Shown: positions 1 to 11,800 of the stretch, piece by piece
Position numbering within the stretch: position 1 is the stretch's first letter
How the letters are laid out: each line of letters starts with the position of its first letter
Assembly (NCBI GenBank): GCA_043228905.1
Contig: JBHGNT010000001.1
Location: 29,946,001 to 30,010,000, forward strand
DNA from: Azolla caroliniana
Lineage: Eukaryota; Polypodiophyta
Length of the DNA stretch: 64,000 bases
Direction: 5' to 3'
Translations under genes and position numbers: made by a program
The notes under the pieces: generated by a model
Seen by the model: only the letters and a program-made list of their open reading frames with translations
Told to the model about the DNA's origin: nothing
The model's database searches: none

Positions 1-1686
1 GAGTCGAAGACCCATAAGAATATGCAAACAAAGAGCTAGACAAATACTCGCCAAAATAAAAGATTTTGCAGCAACATCCTTGTAGCTCCCTTGCAATTGC
101 CCAAATGGATGATCTAAAAGTACATGCCTTTTCACCTTGTTCCAACTTTCATGTGCGTAGAATCGTAAATAACTACTAATTGTTGTTGTAATGACTTGTA
201 AGAATGATCTCATAGCTTCATAACTCATTTTTCCAGCCATATCCACTGCAAGCTCACGATTACTTGGGATAGCTAAAGTCCTTGAAACCCCTTCAATAAA
301 TGTTTGCATTCCTCCCCTATCTCCAGTATCTATTTCATGATTGTTATTTACAATCAGATCTCCTAAGCTTGATTCCCTACTGATGCATTCTGGAAGACTC
401 TGGAGTTCAGGTATAACTTCACCTACGTGTGTGGTCTCCATTGATGACGACGATATCTGGTGTTGGTGTTGGTGTTGGTGTTGTGAAGAGAAACGAGGAG
501 AGTATTTCTCGACTTTCCATTTATACTTCTGCCCTTCATGCCTCTGTGCCAATGCATTCTTTTCATTGAAAAGAACAGTATATGAAGTCCTGACAAATGT
601 TTCTATCGCACCATTGCAAAGAGAAGTCAAAACATCTTTCATTTTATCTTTATGCAATGGATTGGTAATGCCAGCCACCATATCGTCATAGAAGTTCACA
701 TCCTTAGTTTTTTCTATGTAGATGGTCACAGCTGTACTAATAAAGATTTGTATGCACTCAGTGATCAAAGCCCTGCATTTCTCATTGGCCATAACATCCA
801 GAAACTTAGAATTTAATGGCTTTTTCTCTGCATCTTTTCCTGCTTTGAACTGACTGTTTGATGGCAATATGCCACCCAGGCTTTGTGCAGATTCTTTTGA
901 AAATCCATCGAAGAAAGCTAGCACAAAATTCCTTGCAATGGCTCCAGCAACAGCTGACACAAACCCTACAGCAGGATCACTGAGCAACTTTGAGAGAATC
1001 CTGTCTGACAATTCCTCAGAAGCTTTCTTTCCTTTCTGTCTAAAGCTTACAGGTTCATAATTAGATCCAACAGAGTAACATTTTTGGGTTTGCTCCTCGT
1101 AATCACATGCAGATTCCTCTAGATTTGACAATCCAGGGCCTTCTAATTCATGCTCCAATGAGCCATAGTTGAAATATCCACTCGATTCTTCTTCATTCTT
1201 GGTGACAAAGCAAACCTCTCTTATTTCTCTGCATGCCACATCTTCATTGAGAGAACCGCTATCCCTAGCCCCATGCATAGTCCTTAAACTATCAATATTA
1301 GGGACTTCAGATCCATGATTTTTTTTTGACTTCAAACCTTGCAAGAGGCCGCGAGTAAGAGCGGCAGAGAGAACTGTGGCTGTTTCCTGAAACTCATGAC
1401 ATTGACCTAACTTGAAAGCTTGCCTTAGGCTACGTGGCACAGTATCTTCATCAGATGATAAAAATTCTTTCAAATCCTTGGAAATTAAGGATATTGATTC
1501 AGCACTTTCAGATATGGCTTTGCCAAAGAGAGACATAGTGTTCATGATCTGAAGCAACTTTCTGCGCCTCTGAACAAATGCTGAAGAATTGTATAAACGA
1601 TAAGATGCATAACCACTTGCCACGATCACCACTGCAGCAAACAATACCTTGCGGTGACGGGTACGGTTTCCCAAGAAAAGGGACAT
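1..1686 (-). CDS. PHLOEM PROTEIN 2-LIKE A10-type protein (partial, 3' end outside window)
   Basis: One long open frame on the minus strand starts at the ATG at 1684-1686 and stays open to base 1, about 562 residues. An in-frame stop lies 15 codons upstream of that ATG with no other Met between, so the start is well supported. The N-terminus is short and basic (MSLFLGNRTRHRK), followed by a membrane segment at about residues 14-31 (VLFAAVVIVASGYASYRLY) and an RRRK stretch. Later blocks include SLISKDLKEFLSSD, LRQAFKLGQ, ALTRGLLQG and SDPAVGFVSAVAGAIARNF; a second hydrophobic segment runs into the window edge. I recognise these blocks from plant proteins annotated 'PHLOEM PROTEIN 2-LIKE A10'. 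Despite the name I see no lectin fold signature, and the molecular function is not established. A (His-Gln) microrepeat is coded near 465-482. The next gene, PSAG, is on the same strand 3.7 kb away. Confidence 0.8.
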   Translation of the reverse strand, partial: MSLFLGNRTRHRKVLFAAVVIVASGYASYRLYNSSAFVQRRRKLLQIMNTMSLFGKAISESAESISLISKDLKEFLSSDEDTVPRSLRQAFKLGQCHEFQETATVLSAALTRGLLQGLKSKKNHGSEVPNIDSLRTMHGARDSGSLNEDVACREIREVCFVTKNEEESSGYFNYGSLEHELEGPGLSNLEESACDYEEQTQKCYSVGSNYEPVSFRQKGKKASEELSDRILSKLLSDPAVGFVSAVAGAIARNFVLAFFDGFSKESAQSLGGILPSNSQFKAGKDAEKKPLNSKFLDVMANEKCRALITECIQIFISTAVTIYIEKTKDVNFYDDMVAGITNPLHKDKMKDVLTSLCNGAIETFVRTSYTVLFNEKNALAQRHEGQKYKWKVEKYSPRFSSQHQHQHQHQISSSSMETTHVGEVIPELQSLPECISRESSLGDLIVNNNHEIDTGDRGGMQTFIEGVSRTLAIPSNRELAVDMAGKMSYEAMRSFLQVITTTISSYLRFYAHESWNKVKRHVLLDHPFGQLQGSYKDVAAKSFILASICLALCLHILMGLRL

Positions 1687-3000
1687 TGTTTTTGGCACAA
1701 AAACCCTTGGTTTTCTTGTCAGAGAGTCATCCTAATGTTTATCTTTACCTTCAATCTAGTGAGGAATAACTTATGTTTCTATGAATATTCAATAGCCATG
1801 TTGGAATTAGTGTTGAAGATGCATTCCAGATTTCTATGAGAATATGATTGCAAAAAGACTTGAAAGGCATTTAGGATGTTTGTGTTTTTTTATGAACATG
1901 GTAGATTTTTATGAAGATATGATAGCAGCCAAAAATGTTTTGAATCTGTGCCAAAACAACATAGAACTCTGTATAGATCCAACTGCCATTGAATGTTTTT
2001 CGGGTGTCTGTGCTCAGGCTTGGTTCATGTTTATACAAAGATCTGACTGCAACACAACTTTTTCTTGTCCGAAATTCATGTATGTCTGGAAAAACAAGGA
2101 ACATTTTCAGAGAATGCAATGTTTCCTGATTTTTCACATCAGTGTTATTAATTTTTTGCTTCAAAAACAAATAAACAACAGACACATTGCGATGAATAGA
2201 GAATATTGATTGATCCCAAAATATCTGATTGGCATGTTTGGAAAAATTAGGATGTTGAAGACAAAACAAGGGTTGCAAAGGCATAAACTAAACATCGTGT
2301 TCACTTCATGAACAGAATCAATATCTGGCCTTAAAGATCGGAAATGTTTTTGAATGAATAAAGTACTCGTTTTTGTCAAGAACGACCAATAAAAAAGGAA
2401 AACATCCACAGCTAGCCATGATTTATCCTAAACGATACAGATTCTATGAAGATCTGATTGCAACAAACGTTTTCTGGACCTATCCATGTTTGAAAAAGCC
2501 GAGGAGATTACAAAAATTGCAATTCCCTCAGAGGTTTTTGATAAACTTATGCAGCCATCTATTTTCTTCACGTTCAATGAAAAAGAACCAGAGAATGGAT
2601 GTCGACCGTTAGGAGGATAAAGGTTTGAATACTGGAATTGTTTAGAAATAAATAATGAGTGACTTACTGTAAGAAAAAGCAGAAAAAGATCAGACATTTG
2701 ATGGGTAACTTTGAGAAAGGAGATCTTACCACGGATGCTGTTCTGGGGTAAAGGAACTACACGTGAAGAACAGGAAAAACTCAGAGAATCCATAGAAAAC
2801 CTTGAATCGGAGAGGCCATGGCTAACCTTAAACGGGATTGAAGATCGTGGCGCGTTTCCAAGCAGAGACGAAAGTGACCGTTCGATGGAAGAAGAAGAAG
2901 CAGCGGAGGATGAAGGGGAACGACAGAAAAACTCAAAAGAATCGATGGCTAACCTAGAAGGCAGGAGAGGAGATCTGGTCTGCCATTTTGTTTGTTTGTT
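1687..3000 (-). other. Probable 5' leader and intron of the PP2-A10-like gene
   Basis: A good minus-strand donor (exon base 2730, then GTAAGA) ends a purine/pyrimidine-rich stretch, roughly 2731-2990, that looks like a 5' leader exon. Its frames do not join in phase with the frame starting at 1686: every nearby acceptor I tested either meets a stop or shifts frame. I therefore read it as untranslated, with a short upstream frame (MADQISSPAF then stop, ATG near 2985). The roughly 1 kb between is intron-like and AT-rich. The real acceptor was not fixed. Confidence 0.4.
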
Positions 3001-3418
3001 TGTTTGTTTTTTTCCATGGATTAGGGAAGGAAGGGAGGGATGGGGGGGATTAAGAAGCAGAGAGCATTGGCCCCATTTTCTTCTTCTGTTTTTTATGTGT
3101 GTGGGATAAGGGCTTTTCTGTTCCTCTCCTTCTTTTCTGTTTTGGTAGATACATATATCATATATGTATTATTGATAGTCCTAGAGTAATCTCCATCCTT
3201 GATACAACAGCATACATATATAATGTCAAGTGTTCTATATAGACTACATATAGCCAATAGGATAGATCATAGGACATTCATAAGGGCTCTGGACCAATGC
3301 CCGGCCATGTGAACTTTAGGGGGGTCAATGCATAGCCATGTGAACTTGGGCCAACCTATCGTCCTGCTTTATGGACTCAATATTTTATACCTATAGGCAA
3401 GCTAAATTTCGCAAGAGT

Positions 3419-4030
3419 CCTATATATTTGGATGGCAGCTTTCAAAATTAGAGATGCGTCTCTTTGAATCGAAGTATACACTTGGAGCTCGTTAGGTCGC
3501 CACATATGTACATGGTGCAGCTGGACAATTCTAGAGAGGAGCATGCCATTATCTAACTTTTACCGTTGCTTGGAAAACAAGACAATCCTGGCAATAGAAC
3601 AAAGTGGGAGCATTGCATTTTTTTTATCTCGCCGTGTATTGTTTTTGCTAGCGAATCTTAAGTTGTGTATTTTTCTCATATAAAAACTTTGATCACAATG
3701 CTATCTTGAGATCATGGAATTCCTATATATTTGGATGGTAGCATACAAAATTAGAGGCATGTCCCTTTGAATTTAAGTATGCATTTGGAACTCGTTAGGT
3801 TGCAATATACATGGTGCAACTGGAAATTCTAGAGAGGAGCATGTCATTATTTAACTTTACCGTTGCTTGGAAAACAAGACAATCATGGCAAAGGAACAAA
3901 GTGGGAACGTTGCCTTTTTATGCAATAGTTGCTTACAAATTCGTCGTGTATGTTTTTGTGAGCGAATCTTAAGTTGTGGATTAAAAGTTGTGTGTTTTTT
4001 CATATAAAAACTTTAATCATAATTCTATCT
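3419..4030. repeat. Direct tandem duplication, unit about 303 bp, two copies
   Basis: A block beginning CCTATATATTTGGATGG at 3419 recurs at 3722. Both copies share, in the same order, TCTAGAGAGGAGCATG, CGTTGCTTGGAAAACAAGAC, GGAACAAAGTGGGA-like and CTATCTTGAGATCATG segments, with scattered substitutions and small indels. No coding sequence is visible. It lies between the PP2-A10-like and PSAG genes. Confidence 0.8.
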
Positions 4031-4869
4031 TGAGATCATGAACACTAAGATTTAAACTCTCCATGTATGCTATTTCCTTTTGATTTCTCCACCTTAAGAT
4101 TTTCAAGCTCAATGCCTCACATGCATTATTCCTAGGCAAGCTTCAATCAACCTTCCAAAATTTTGGCTAGACAATTTAATCTCAAAGGGATGGTGTTTAT
4201 GAGGGAAGTAACCCCAATTAAGCAAGACCAAAATTATAACAAGTTCTTAGTATTTGGGTTCGACATCACGTGTACTCGTGTGATGCCCTCTCCAGTCAAC
4301 TTTGACCTCGATGAGTTCACGTTTCTTAAACACGATATTGTCTATTGTTTAACTTGCACAAGGCTCGAGTTCATGTTTCCCAAGTGCCTTCTACTTTGTT
4401 GTTGTCAACCTTAATGAGCTCATGAGCTTCTACCACAATACACAATAAACTTCCAACAATTCTCTTCAGGTGTTTTTGCGTTCTTGATGGTTGTCGAAGG
4501 TTGTATATGACCTTCGAGTATTCCTTGGGCACATCGAGAACATGTTGTATTCAAATTCACCATACACACTAGTAATATAAGCCATGTCTCGAAAATAACC
4601 TTTAAGCCAAATATGAAGGGCCCCATTTATACTACTTCTACACAAGTAAATCACCATACAAATGCAAGGGGTGATGCTATGGCAATTTACAACATCGTCT
4701 TGTCCCTAGTTACACAGAGGTGCTAGAATAATAGGTTTTATAGCCTCGATTAACATATCCTTATCGAACAAAGAATTAAACACCACCAAGAAATTGTAAT
4801 AACAAAAGGGTTAAGGTAGTAAGACAAATATACTAGCATTAGCTCTTCCTTAATCAAGAAAGGTAACCT
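4031..4869. other. Intergenic, no gene seen
   Basis: Open frames here are short and match nothing I recognise. Composition is AT-rich with no clear repeat structure. Confidence 0.5.
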
Positions 4870-5395
4870 TGTCTTTCTTTAGCTGGGATAATGCTAAAAG
4901 AGGTAGTATCATCTTACATGACATGTCAAAAGAAGAAAGGTCGATTAAACCATAATATTTTACATTGACATGCCAATATCAAGGAAACCCTAAGGATCGA
5001 TCTCTTACATACTGTATGCTAAAAGAGGCAAGATCCTAATAATCTCTGTCATTATGGATGCCAAAAGAGACAAGAATCAAGGAAACCCTCACAATCTTGT
5101 GTCAGTCAGAGGCGAGATCAAGGAAACCCTTAATAATCCGACATTATGGATGGCAAAAGAGGTGAGATCCAAGGGAAACCCAAAGAATCTTACATCAAAA
5201 GCAAAGATCCACGAAGTCCTAATAAATCTTATACATCAAGAGAGAAACGATCCAAGGAAACCAAAATCTTACACAACACAGTAGGGGATGCCCAAGGAGA
5301 CAAAGAGAAATAAGATAAAAATCTTACATGACACAAATGCCAAAATACAAAAAAGATCAAGGAAACCCTAGTAATCTTTACATGTAGAGAAAGAA
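4870..5395. repeat. Degenerate tandem array, unit about 45-55 bp
   Basis: The motif GATCAAGGAAACCCTAA-like followed by AATCTTACAT-like recurs at irregular spacing through the stretch (for example near 4980, 5080, 5120, 5170, 5215, 5250, 5310 and 5355), often with GATGCCAAAAGAGAC between copies. It ends just before a run of 13 G (5400-5412), itself 11 bp from the PSAG stop codon. A decayed minisatellite is the simplest reading. Confidence 0.65.
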
Positions 5396-5423
5396 GGTTG
5401 GGGGGGGGGGGGACGACACCCAT

Positions 5424-5912
5424 TTAGAATGTGGGGTCATATCCATTGGAGGCGGTGGCGAGGATGAAGAAGGCGACGGCGTGACCGAGGGCGCCCCAAG
5501 CGAGGACATCCACGAGTGTGAAACCGGCGGGGTCACCGGTCTTGAGGAAACCCGAGGCTTCGGCCGCGCGGGCATCTCCGGCCTCGAAGTGGGTCACTCC
5601 GTTCTGGACGGGGAGGCCCGCCTTCTTCACCTGAGACCTTTGGAAGGGTAAGAACACGAACCGGCCCAAGAAGAGCAATGCCCCATTGCTCAGAGTTATA
5701 ATTAGGGATGGGTTCAGTGCATCGCAGCGGACCTTGGAGATGCTTCTTGCGTTCTGTGTCTTGCCTGCGAAGCTCAGCTGGGTGCTTGAGCTGTGGGAGA
5801 TCCTTCGCATTGGGAGGAGAGAGCTTCCCCTCAATCCATTGAGGTGAAGAGGTAGTTGTCTGTTGCTGCTGCAAGCTACCATTGATGCTGAAGCTGAGCA
5901 AGAAGCAGCCAT
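5424..5912 (-). CDS. PSAG: Photosystem I reaction centre subunit V (PSI-G), chloroplast precursor
   Basis: Intronless frame of 162 residues; Arabidopsis PSAG is about 160. Residues 1 to about 63 are Ser/Ala/Arg-rich and lack acidic residues, as expected of a chloroplast transit peptide. The mature part begins near ALNPSL. It has membrane segment 1 at about 68-90 ([15 protein letters not shown]), the conserved stromal loop with [15 protein letters not shown] at 99-113, and membrane segment 2 at about 131-153 ([16 protein letters not shown]). It ends with the family tail ASNGYDPTF. PsaG sits at the edge of the PSI core on the LHCI side and stabilises antenna binding. PsaK is the related paralogue, but the EAGD loop and NGYDP tail indicate PsaG. 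The ATG at 5912 starts the transit peptide; an in-frame upstream Met would only add an RE/RD-rich extension translated from the GA-rich leader. Confidence 0.95.
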   Translation of the reverse strand: MAASCSASASMVACSSNRQLPLHLNGLRGSSLLPMRRISHSSSTQLSFAGKTQNARSISKVRCDALNPSLIITLSNGALLFLGRFVFLPFQRSQVKKAGLPVQNGVTHFEAGDARAAEASGFLKTGDPAGFTLVDVLAWGALGHAVAFFILATASNGYDPTF

Positions 5913-5917
5913 CTCTG

Positions 5918-5950
<33 letters not shown>

Positions 5951-6126
5951 GTCTTTTCTTTTCTGTCTGTCTGTCTTGTGTAGAATGCCTGCACGAGATA
6001 GAAAGAAAGAAAAAATGGTACAGATGGGATTTGGAAACAACAAATGGATTGGGTTTGTGTGCGTCCAATTGGCTTTCGTTTTTGTGGATTGCACACGCCT
6101 TTATCCTCTTGAGGGAAAGCTTATCC
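5913..6126 (-). promoter_or_regulatory. PSAG leader and proximal promoter: GA-rich 5' UTR, two I-box-like GATAA motifs, CCAAT
   Basis: Read on the minus strand, the leader just before the ATG is a run of GACAGAGA-type repeats (about 5913-5970). Upstream are a CCAAT on the coding strand near 6069-6073 and two GGATAA motifs at 6101-6106 and 6121-6126, the second extended to GGATAAG. GATAAG I-boxes are established light-response elements of photosynthetic genes. AT-rich ATATAT stretches near 6170-6205 could supply a TATA function. Functional use here is inference. Confidence 0.45.
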
Positions 6127-8560
6127 TTTTGTTATATGATATATCTATGTCTATAAGACCATATGTATGTGTATATATGTATGTATATACATATATACAT
6201 ACATATATGGAAGAAAGAACTAAAATTCCTTCTCTCCTCTTACCAAGGAGATGCTCCAATGCATGCAGCACGGTCCGTCCGTAAGCCCCATCACACGTTG
6301 GAAAAGCTCTGAATTGAAAGTCTTACCAAAAAATCATTGCCCTCCATACCCTCTCATCCCAAGCATATTTGTATACAACTCTTATGTGCCACGAGTTTAG
6401 ACTTATCGATCTTCAGAAATGAGTGGCAATGGAGTTTGAAAACATGGTTACAATAGCCTTCACAAAACAAAGGAAGAAGAAGAAGAGGGGGAATCCGATG
6501 CAATCTCTTGGAACGGGCTCAAGTTCCATTGCTCAACCTTTAAAGATTTCGAATTTCGATGCTTGTATGGTACCCTTGAAAACCTTACTTATCATTGTAT
6601 GATGTACCATCAATCATCGTGAGCCCAACCCTATGTTCATCTGGAGTGCTCGCTCATATGGAAATATGCAATATGTTGGCGCAAACTTATTTGGTCACGA
6701 AGAATGTGGGTGACATGACATATTGTCTAACTTATGATCAAACCAACCCATGTCCAATTGTGAATAAGAGGGAGTTTTTACAATGTTATACATGTGTGTA
6801 TTTGTATCATGTTAGTTGATGAGTTGCATTTCCTCGTGCCATTTTATCTTGTGTGGAAATCTTTAATCTTTAATCCATTTTACCTTGCATATATCCTCTA
6901 TAATTCCTCTAACTCAAAGCAACATGCAACGTTTGACACTCCCATTGCTTTATGATGTTGATACATGTTGATGTTGACTATTTGCGCAATTTTGTAGATC
7001 TTTATTTAAACTTTTTATTTGGGTGGAATCTTAGATACGAGCTAATTCGTCGAGGGCATTTGCCCAACTTATCTTCCGATGCTATCATAGTAGCCTTGTT
7101 TTCAAAACATATGTTATCGAACAATAACGATTACATTAGTTGATCCAAATCTAGAAATAACGTGAAACATAAAATGAGAGATTGAATACAATACTTGTAT
7201 GGCAAGGACAGACTACACACGACTTAACATATGAGAGCCATTTGGAGTAATAGTTTCTAGTTGTCATGCTTGTTGCTATAGCAGTAAAATATTATTCACT
7301 TGTGCTTTACATATAACTTATAAGGCATGATATGGAATATCTCATTTGGGGTTGATTGACCTAGTAAAGGTGGTTGACAATATATTTTTCGCGGAAGTTT
7401 CTCCGTGATCTATTAACAATTTTAAATTGTCGATGTGTGTTGGCATCAATATACTTATGCATGTGGCAAGTTTAAATTACGCTGGGTGTTTGCATTCATG
7501 CACACAAACAAAAAGGCATTACGAGAGAGAGAAAGAAAGAAAGATATATCAACGTTTTCTAGAGAGAGAGAGAGGGTTGAAGATTCTAATTGCAAGTAAG
7601 GCTTGGTAAGTTTGAAAGACGCTATTTTAGAGTCACATAGACAAATGATGGCAAGTTCGATCAATGTGAAATAGGTTTCATTTACCACATGGATGTGGTT
7701 TATTTTGGCATTTCCTATTCTAGATTCCCCAAATCTAGAGGTGGTGGTCATGGAAACATGGAAAGATTGGACATTTGATAGTAAGAAAAACACTAGTTGT
7801 GGTGCACTCAAATGTCGTACACCATAAGTTGGTTGAAGTAGAGCTTGGTTAGCAAAGAAGGTTATGGATACATGGCAGGTCACCCACCGTTGTAAAAGTG
7901 TGAATGTGGACTTTTAGATTGCCAGATGACACTCTCATCATCCATTTTTGAGCATAGGCGATTCTTCGCCATGTGATGATGGGTGGGTAGGTCAGGGAGA
8001 TGCGAGACACAATTTCATTACATGTCTCGGTGGGTGGTGGGTAAGCCAACCATTTGGGTTGGTGATGCTATACACAATGTCGGGCATCGGTCGGTTAACT
8101 TGCATTGTTTCGTCATCTGTTTAATAGGGTTTCACAGAGGGAGTTAGAGTAGAGCTCTCTCTACCCAACCCCCCACCCAGCATATCGCGTGGTGTTCGAG
8201 TATGTGATGTGGTATACCGTATAACTATTGGAGCATGAGAGAGATGGGTTCTTGTGGTTTGATTATTGGACTGACTTACTTCGTGGGGTAAATAACATAA
8301 TCAGAATCATCATAATAATATTAATTTTCGTAATGTTACACACACAGACAGACCTTTACTTACTGCTACTGCTACTACTACTACTACCAGTAACAGTCTC
8401 TCTCCCTGTCTCTCTCTCTTTCTCTTTCTGCGTATGCGTGCAGGCGTGTCTCAGGCTGTCCATCGATCGATCGACTGAGGGCCGTCGAAGACAGACGAGG
8501 ACGGAAGGAAGAATGAAGCGGGACGCCAGCGCCTTCCTCTCTCCTTGATGAGCTCTTACC
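6127..8560. other. Intergenic; no gene recognised
   Basis: The first part has ATAC/ATGT simple repeats (6168-6210). The rest is AT-rich with short unrecognised frames and a few purine tracts (7500-7575, GA-rich). Toward 8380-8420 it becomes CT-rich, probably the upstream region of the splicing-factor gene. That gene's GA-rich leader runs to 8863. Confidence 0.45.
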
Positions 8561-8863
8561 TCAGTGATTAGTTGAAGAAGACGAAGACGAAAGTAGGGTA
8601 CAGGCTTTCATCTCTGTTAGCGAGAAGAAGAAAGAAGGATAAAAAGAGAAGGGGCCACAGAAGAAAGAAGGAAGGAAGAAGAAACAAAAAAGAAAGATAA
8701 AGACAGGAGACAGAAGAAGAAGTAGTGAAAATAGGCGTTTTGTTTTTCTCTTCAAGCAAGAAGGAGAAGAAAAACAATCGTTTTTTCCCCTCTTTAAGCA
8801 AATAGAGAAGAAATCCGACGTTTCCACTCCATATCCATCTCTCTGTCTGCATCCATAGCAGCC

Positions 8864-11800
8864 ATGTACAACGGCATAGGACTTCAGACACCCCGTGGAT
8901 CTGGAACAAATGGCTACATACAGTCCAACAAGTTCTTCATCAGGCACAGACCTGTTAGGGTCGAGACAAAAGAGTTCCAGGAAGGTCAAGGCGCAGGCGG
9001 AATCACTAGGAAAGCAAACAAGGATATATTAGAACATGACAGGAAACGACAGATCGAGCTTAAACTTGTCGAGCTTGAAGAAACTTTAGTCGAACAGGGT
9101 TACACTGATGATGAAATCATTCAAAAGATTGAAGAGTCCCGGAAAGCCATGGAAGACATGCCTCCTGAACAAGAAAACGATTCCTCTTCCAGGTGAGTCA
9201 GGGGAAATTTTGTTTATTTATGTTATTTCTTTTTCTTTTTATACGTGTTCTTTTCAGGTCTGCCATTCCTATGCTAATTTGTCCAGCTGACTGTTTTAGG
9301 TTTTCGGTAGTCCTTACTCTGTTAGGTCTTCTGCTCATTTTTGTTCTGATTATGCTAGATTTTCTGTATTGCCCTAGGTGTACATCTAGTCAAATATTCT
9401 GTCTTTGATTCCTGTTTTTTTTATATGAAACATGTTTCTGTAGTTGTTTTAAGCCCTATTAGATTTTGTTTTGTCATGTCATAGATGTTTGGGCTATGTT
9501 TTGCCATATGATATATCGTACATTTTTCTTAAGTTTACTGTAGGCATGTTTTCATGTTTTCATGTTTCCTGTTTTGTAGGTTGATTTTAGACTTTGGTTT
9601 AGATTTTTAGATTTTGATTGTTCTGTTTTTTCCTAGATTTAATCTCTGTTCAAGTTTTTATTTTCTCAAAATTTACATGTTTACTTCTGTTTTTAGGGTT
9701 TTGATTTCAGAGTTTCTTGGCCTGCTTCTACGTTCTGTTTTTCACGATTGATCATTGGCCTGATTTTAAAGACTAGTAGTATCAAATTGTAGGACCATGT
9801 TTAATTCATCATCCAAACTCTACTTAAATAACATGGCTTATAAAAAAACTTATTTAGACGAACATCGATCAAGCATCATTACTTGATATCATATAAGAAC
9901 ATGACAAATGCGAAAGGCACTGGTGTGAATAGGAAAACAATTTTCACAAAATTGGGGAGAGTCATATTGTTTTGTGATGTAAAATAATGACACAGTCAGG
10001 GAGGGAATTGTTTGATTTTCCTTAATTCAATAAGTGTTTTTTCTCAGGACCCGCTATTGAGTAACTGTTTTTTCTCATGGAAAACTGTTAAGTTCTATTA
10101 GTCTGCAATCATTAATATTCAAGTAGCAAATGGACAAACTCGGGGAAGAAATTTTGGACAGTATCACAATCCTAATGTACAGTAGATAGTTGTATATAAT
10201 ACAATTGGGCATGCTCCAGAGTGGTTCACACCTTCTCACTCTCGTTTTCACCAACTATAGGGTGTCTGACCCCCCAAATGCGCTAGCAACTATCCAATGA
10301 GGCATATTTTTGTTGTATGCTAAGTAGGTAGGAATGAGCCCCTTTATACTTGACACATATTGATTGCATAAGATTTCTTCTTTTAGGATCTTTGGTAGTA
10401 TCATAACACAGTTGAAAGAATTTATTATACATCTGCAAGGGTTGTGTTTTCTTGCGAAGAACCAAAATTGATGTCCATTGGCTGCTCATTATTACCATTT
10501 ATGATGCAAACAAGTATTTTCAGCCTCCATAGGAAGCTTGAATAATTGTGCAATAATTACATGTGTTTTCAGTTTGTATTTCTGCAGTTAAATTAAGTTC
10601 TTTCATGTGCAAAAGGTCTTCCAGGTCTACTATGTAAAAATTGTATGCAGCACTTTGACTGATAGTTCTAACAGTCTAACAAGAGAATACTTTTTTTGTG
10701 TGCTTTTACTGAAGGCTTCCAGAAAATACACATCAGATTGCTGCCAAGAAGGAAAAACAGATTGAGATTTTGAGATCTGCCCTTGGCATTGGTGATGTGA
10801 AAGAGGGAGAAGCGTTTGATAGAGAACTTCAAGAACAGAAGAAACAAGAGAGAATTCTTGCGCGTGAAGAGAGGGAACGGGAGAAGGAGCTCAAGGAAGC
10901 TGAGAAAAAGAAAAAAGAGAAAGAGGAAAAGAAAAAACAGGAAAGGCTAGAGAAGGAAGAACAGAAGAAAAAAGCTGAAGAAATGAAAGCTGAAAAGAGG
11001 AGGAAAAAAGAGGAGAGACAGCTGAAGGAGCAACTGGAGGAAGAGCTTATTCGTCAAGAAAAGGAGAGGAGGGAAGTGGAATCTAAACAATCGAAATCAA
11101 GCAAGTATGACAAAGAGAGCAGAGACCATAAAAGGGAGAGAGATGCTAGAGAGAGCAAGGAAAAGAATGAGGACTTTGATGTAAGAGAGAGGAAAGAGGA
11201 AGATTATATGGATAAGGAGAGAAAGCACATTAGTAGAAAAGAAAGAGAGGATATAAACCACAGGGAAAAGGAGGAGAAGAATGACAAAAGAGAGAGAAAA
11301 GAAGAGGATGACAGGGAAAGGGTGAAAAAAGGCATTGATAGAAGAGAAATGAAAGAAGAGGAGGTCAAGGATAGAAAGTATGGTAGCAGAAGAGAGAGAG
11401 AGGATAGGAATAAGGAGGAGCATATTGATAAAAGAGAGGTAAAGGAGGAGGATGCCAGAGACAGGGTGAGAAAAGGTGTTGATAAAAGAGAAATTAAAGA
11501 AGAGGATGACAGGGACAGGGAGAAGAGCATTAGAGAGAGGGATAGAGTGGTTGCAGGTTTTAAGGACATGGAGAAAAAGGATATTGAAAAGAGAGAGAGG
11601 AAAGGTGAAGAGGTCAGGGACAAGGAGAGAAAACAAAGAGAGAGGAAGGATGAAGAGAGCAGAGATAGGGAGAGAAACTACAGAGAGAGGAGGGATGACG
11701 AGAGCAGAGACAAGGAGAGAATCCACAGGGAGAGGAAAGATGAAGAGATCAGGGACAGTGAGAGAAAGTATCCAGAAAGAAAACAAAGGAGAGATTGGGA

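Noticed and set aside
1871-2793. Several overlapping frames of 80-137 codons on both strands
   Set aside because: They lie in the presumed 5' intron of the PP2-A10-like gene, have no recognisable motifs, and the strands contradict each other.
2711-3109. Plus-strand frame of 132 codons, Glu-rich
   Set aside because: Antisense of the CT-rich leader of the PP2-A10-like gene. The translation ends in a GTTT microsatellite product and unrelated sequence.
5533-6096. Alternative minus-strand frame of 187 codons over PSAG
   Set aside because: Different frame over the same DNA. The PSAG frame carries the conserved PsaG loop, both membrane segments and the tail.
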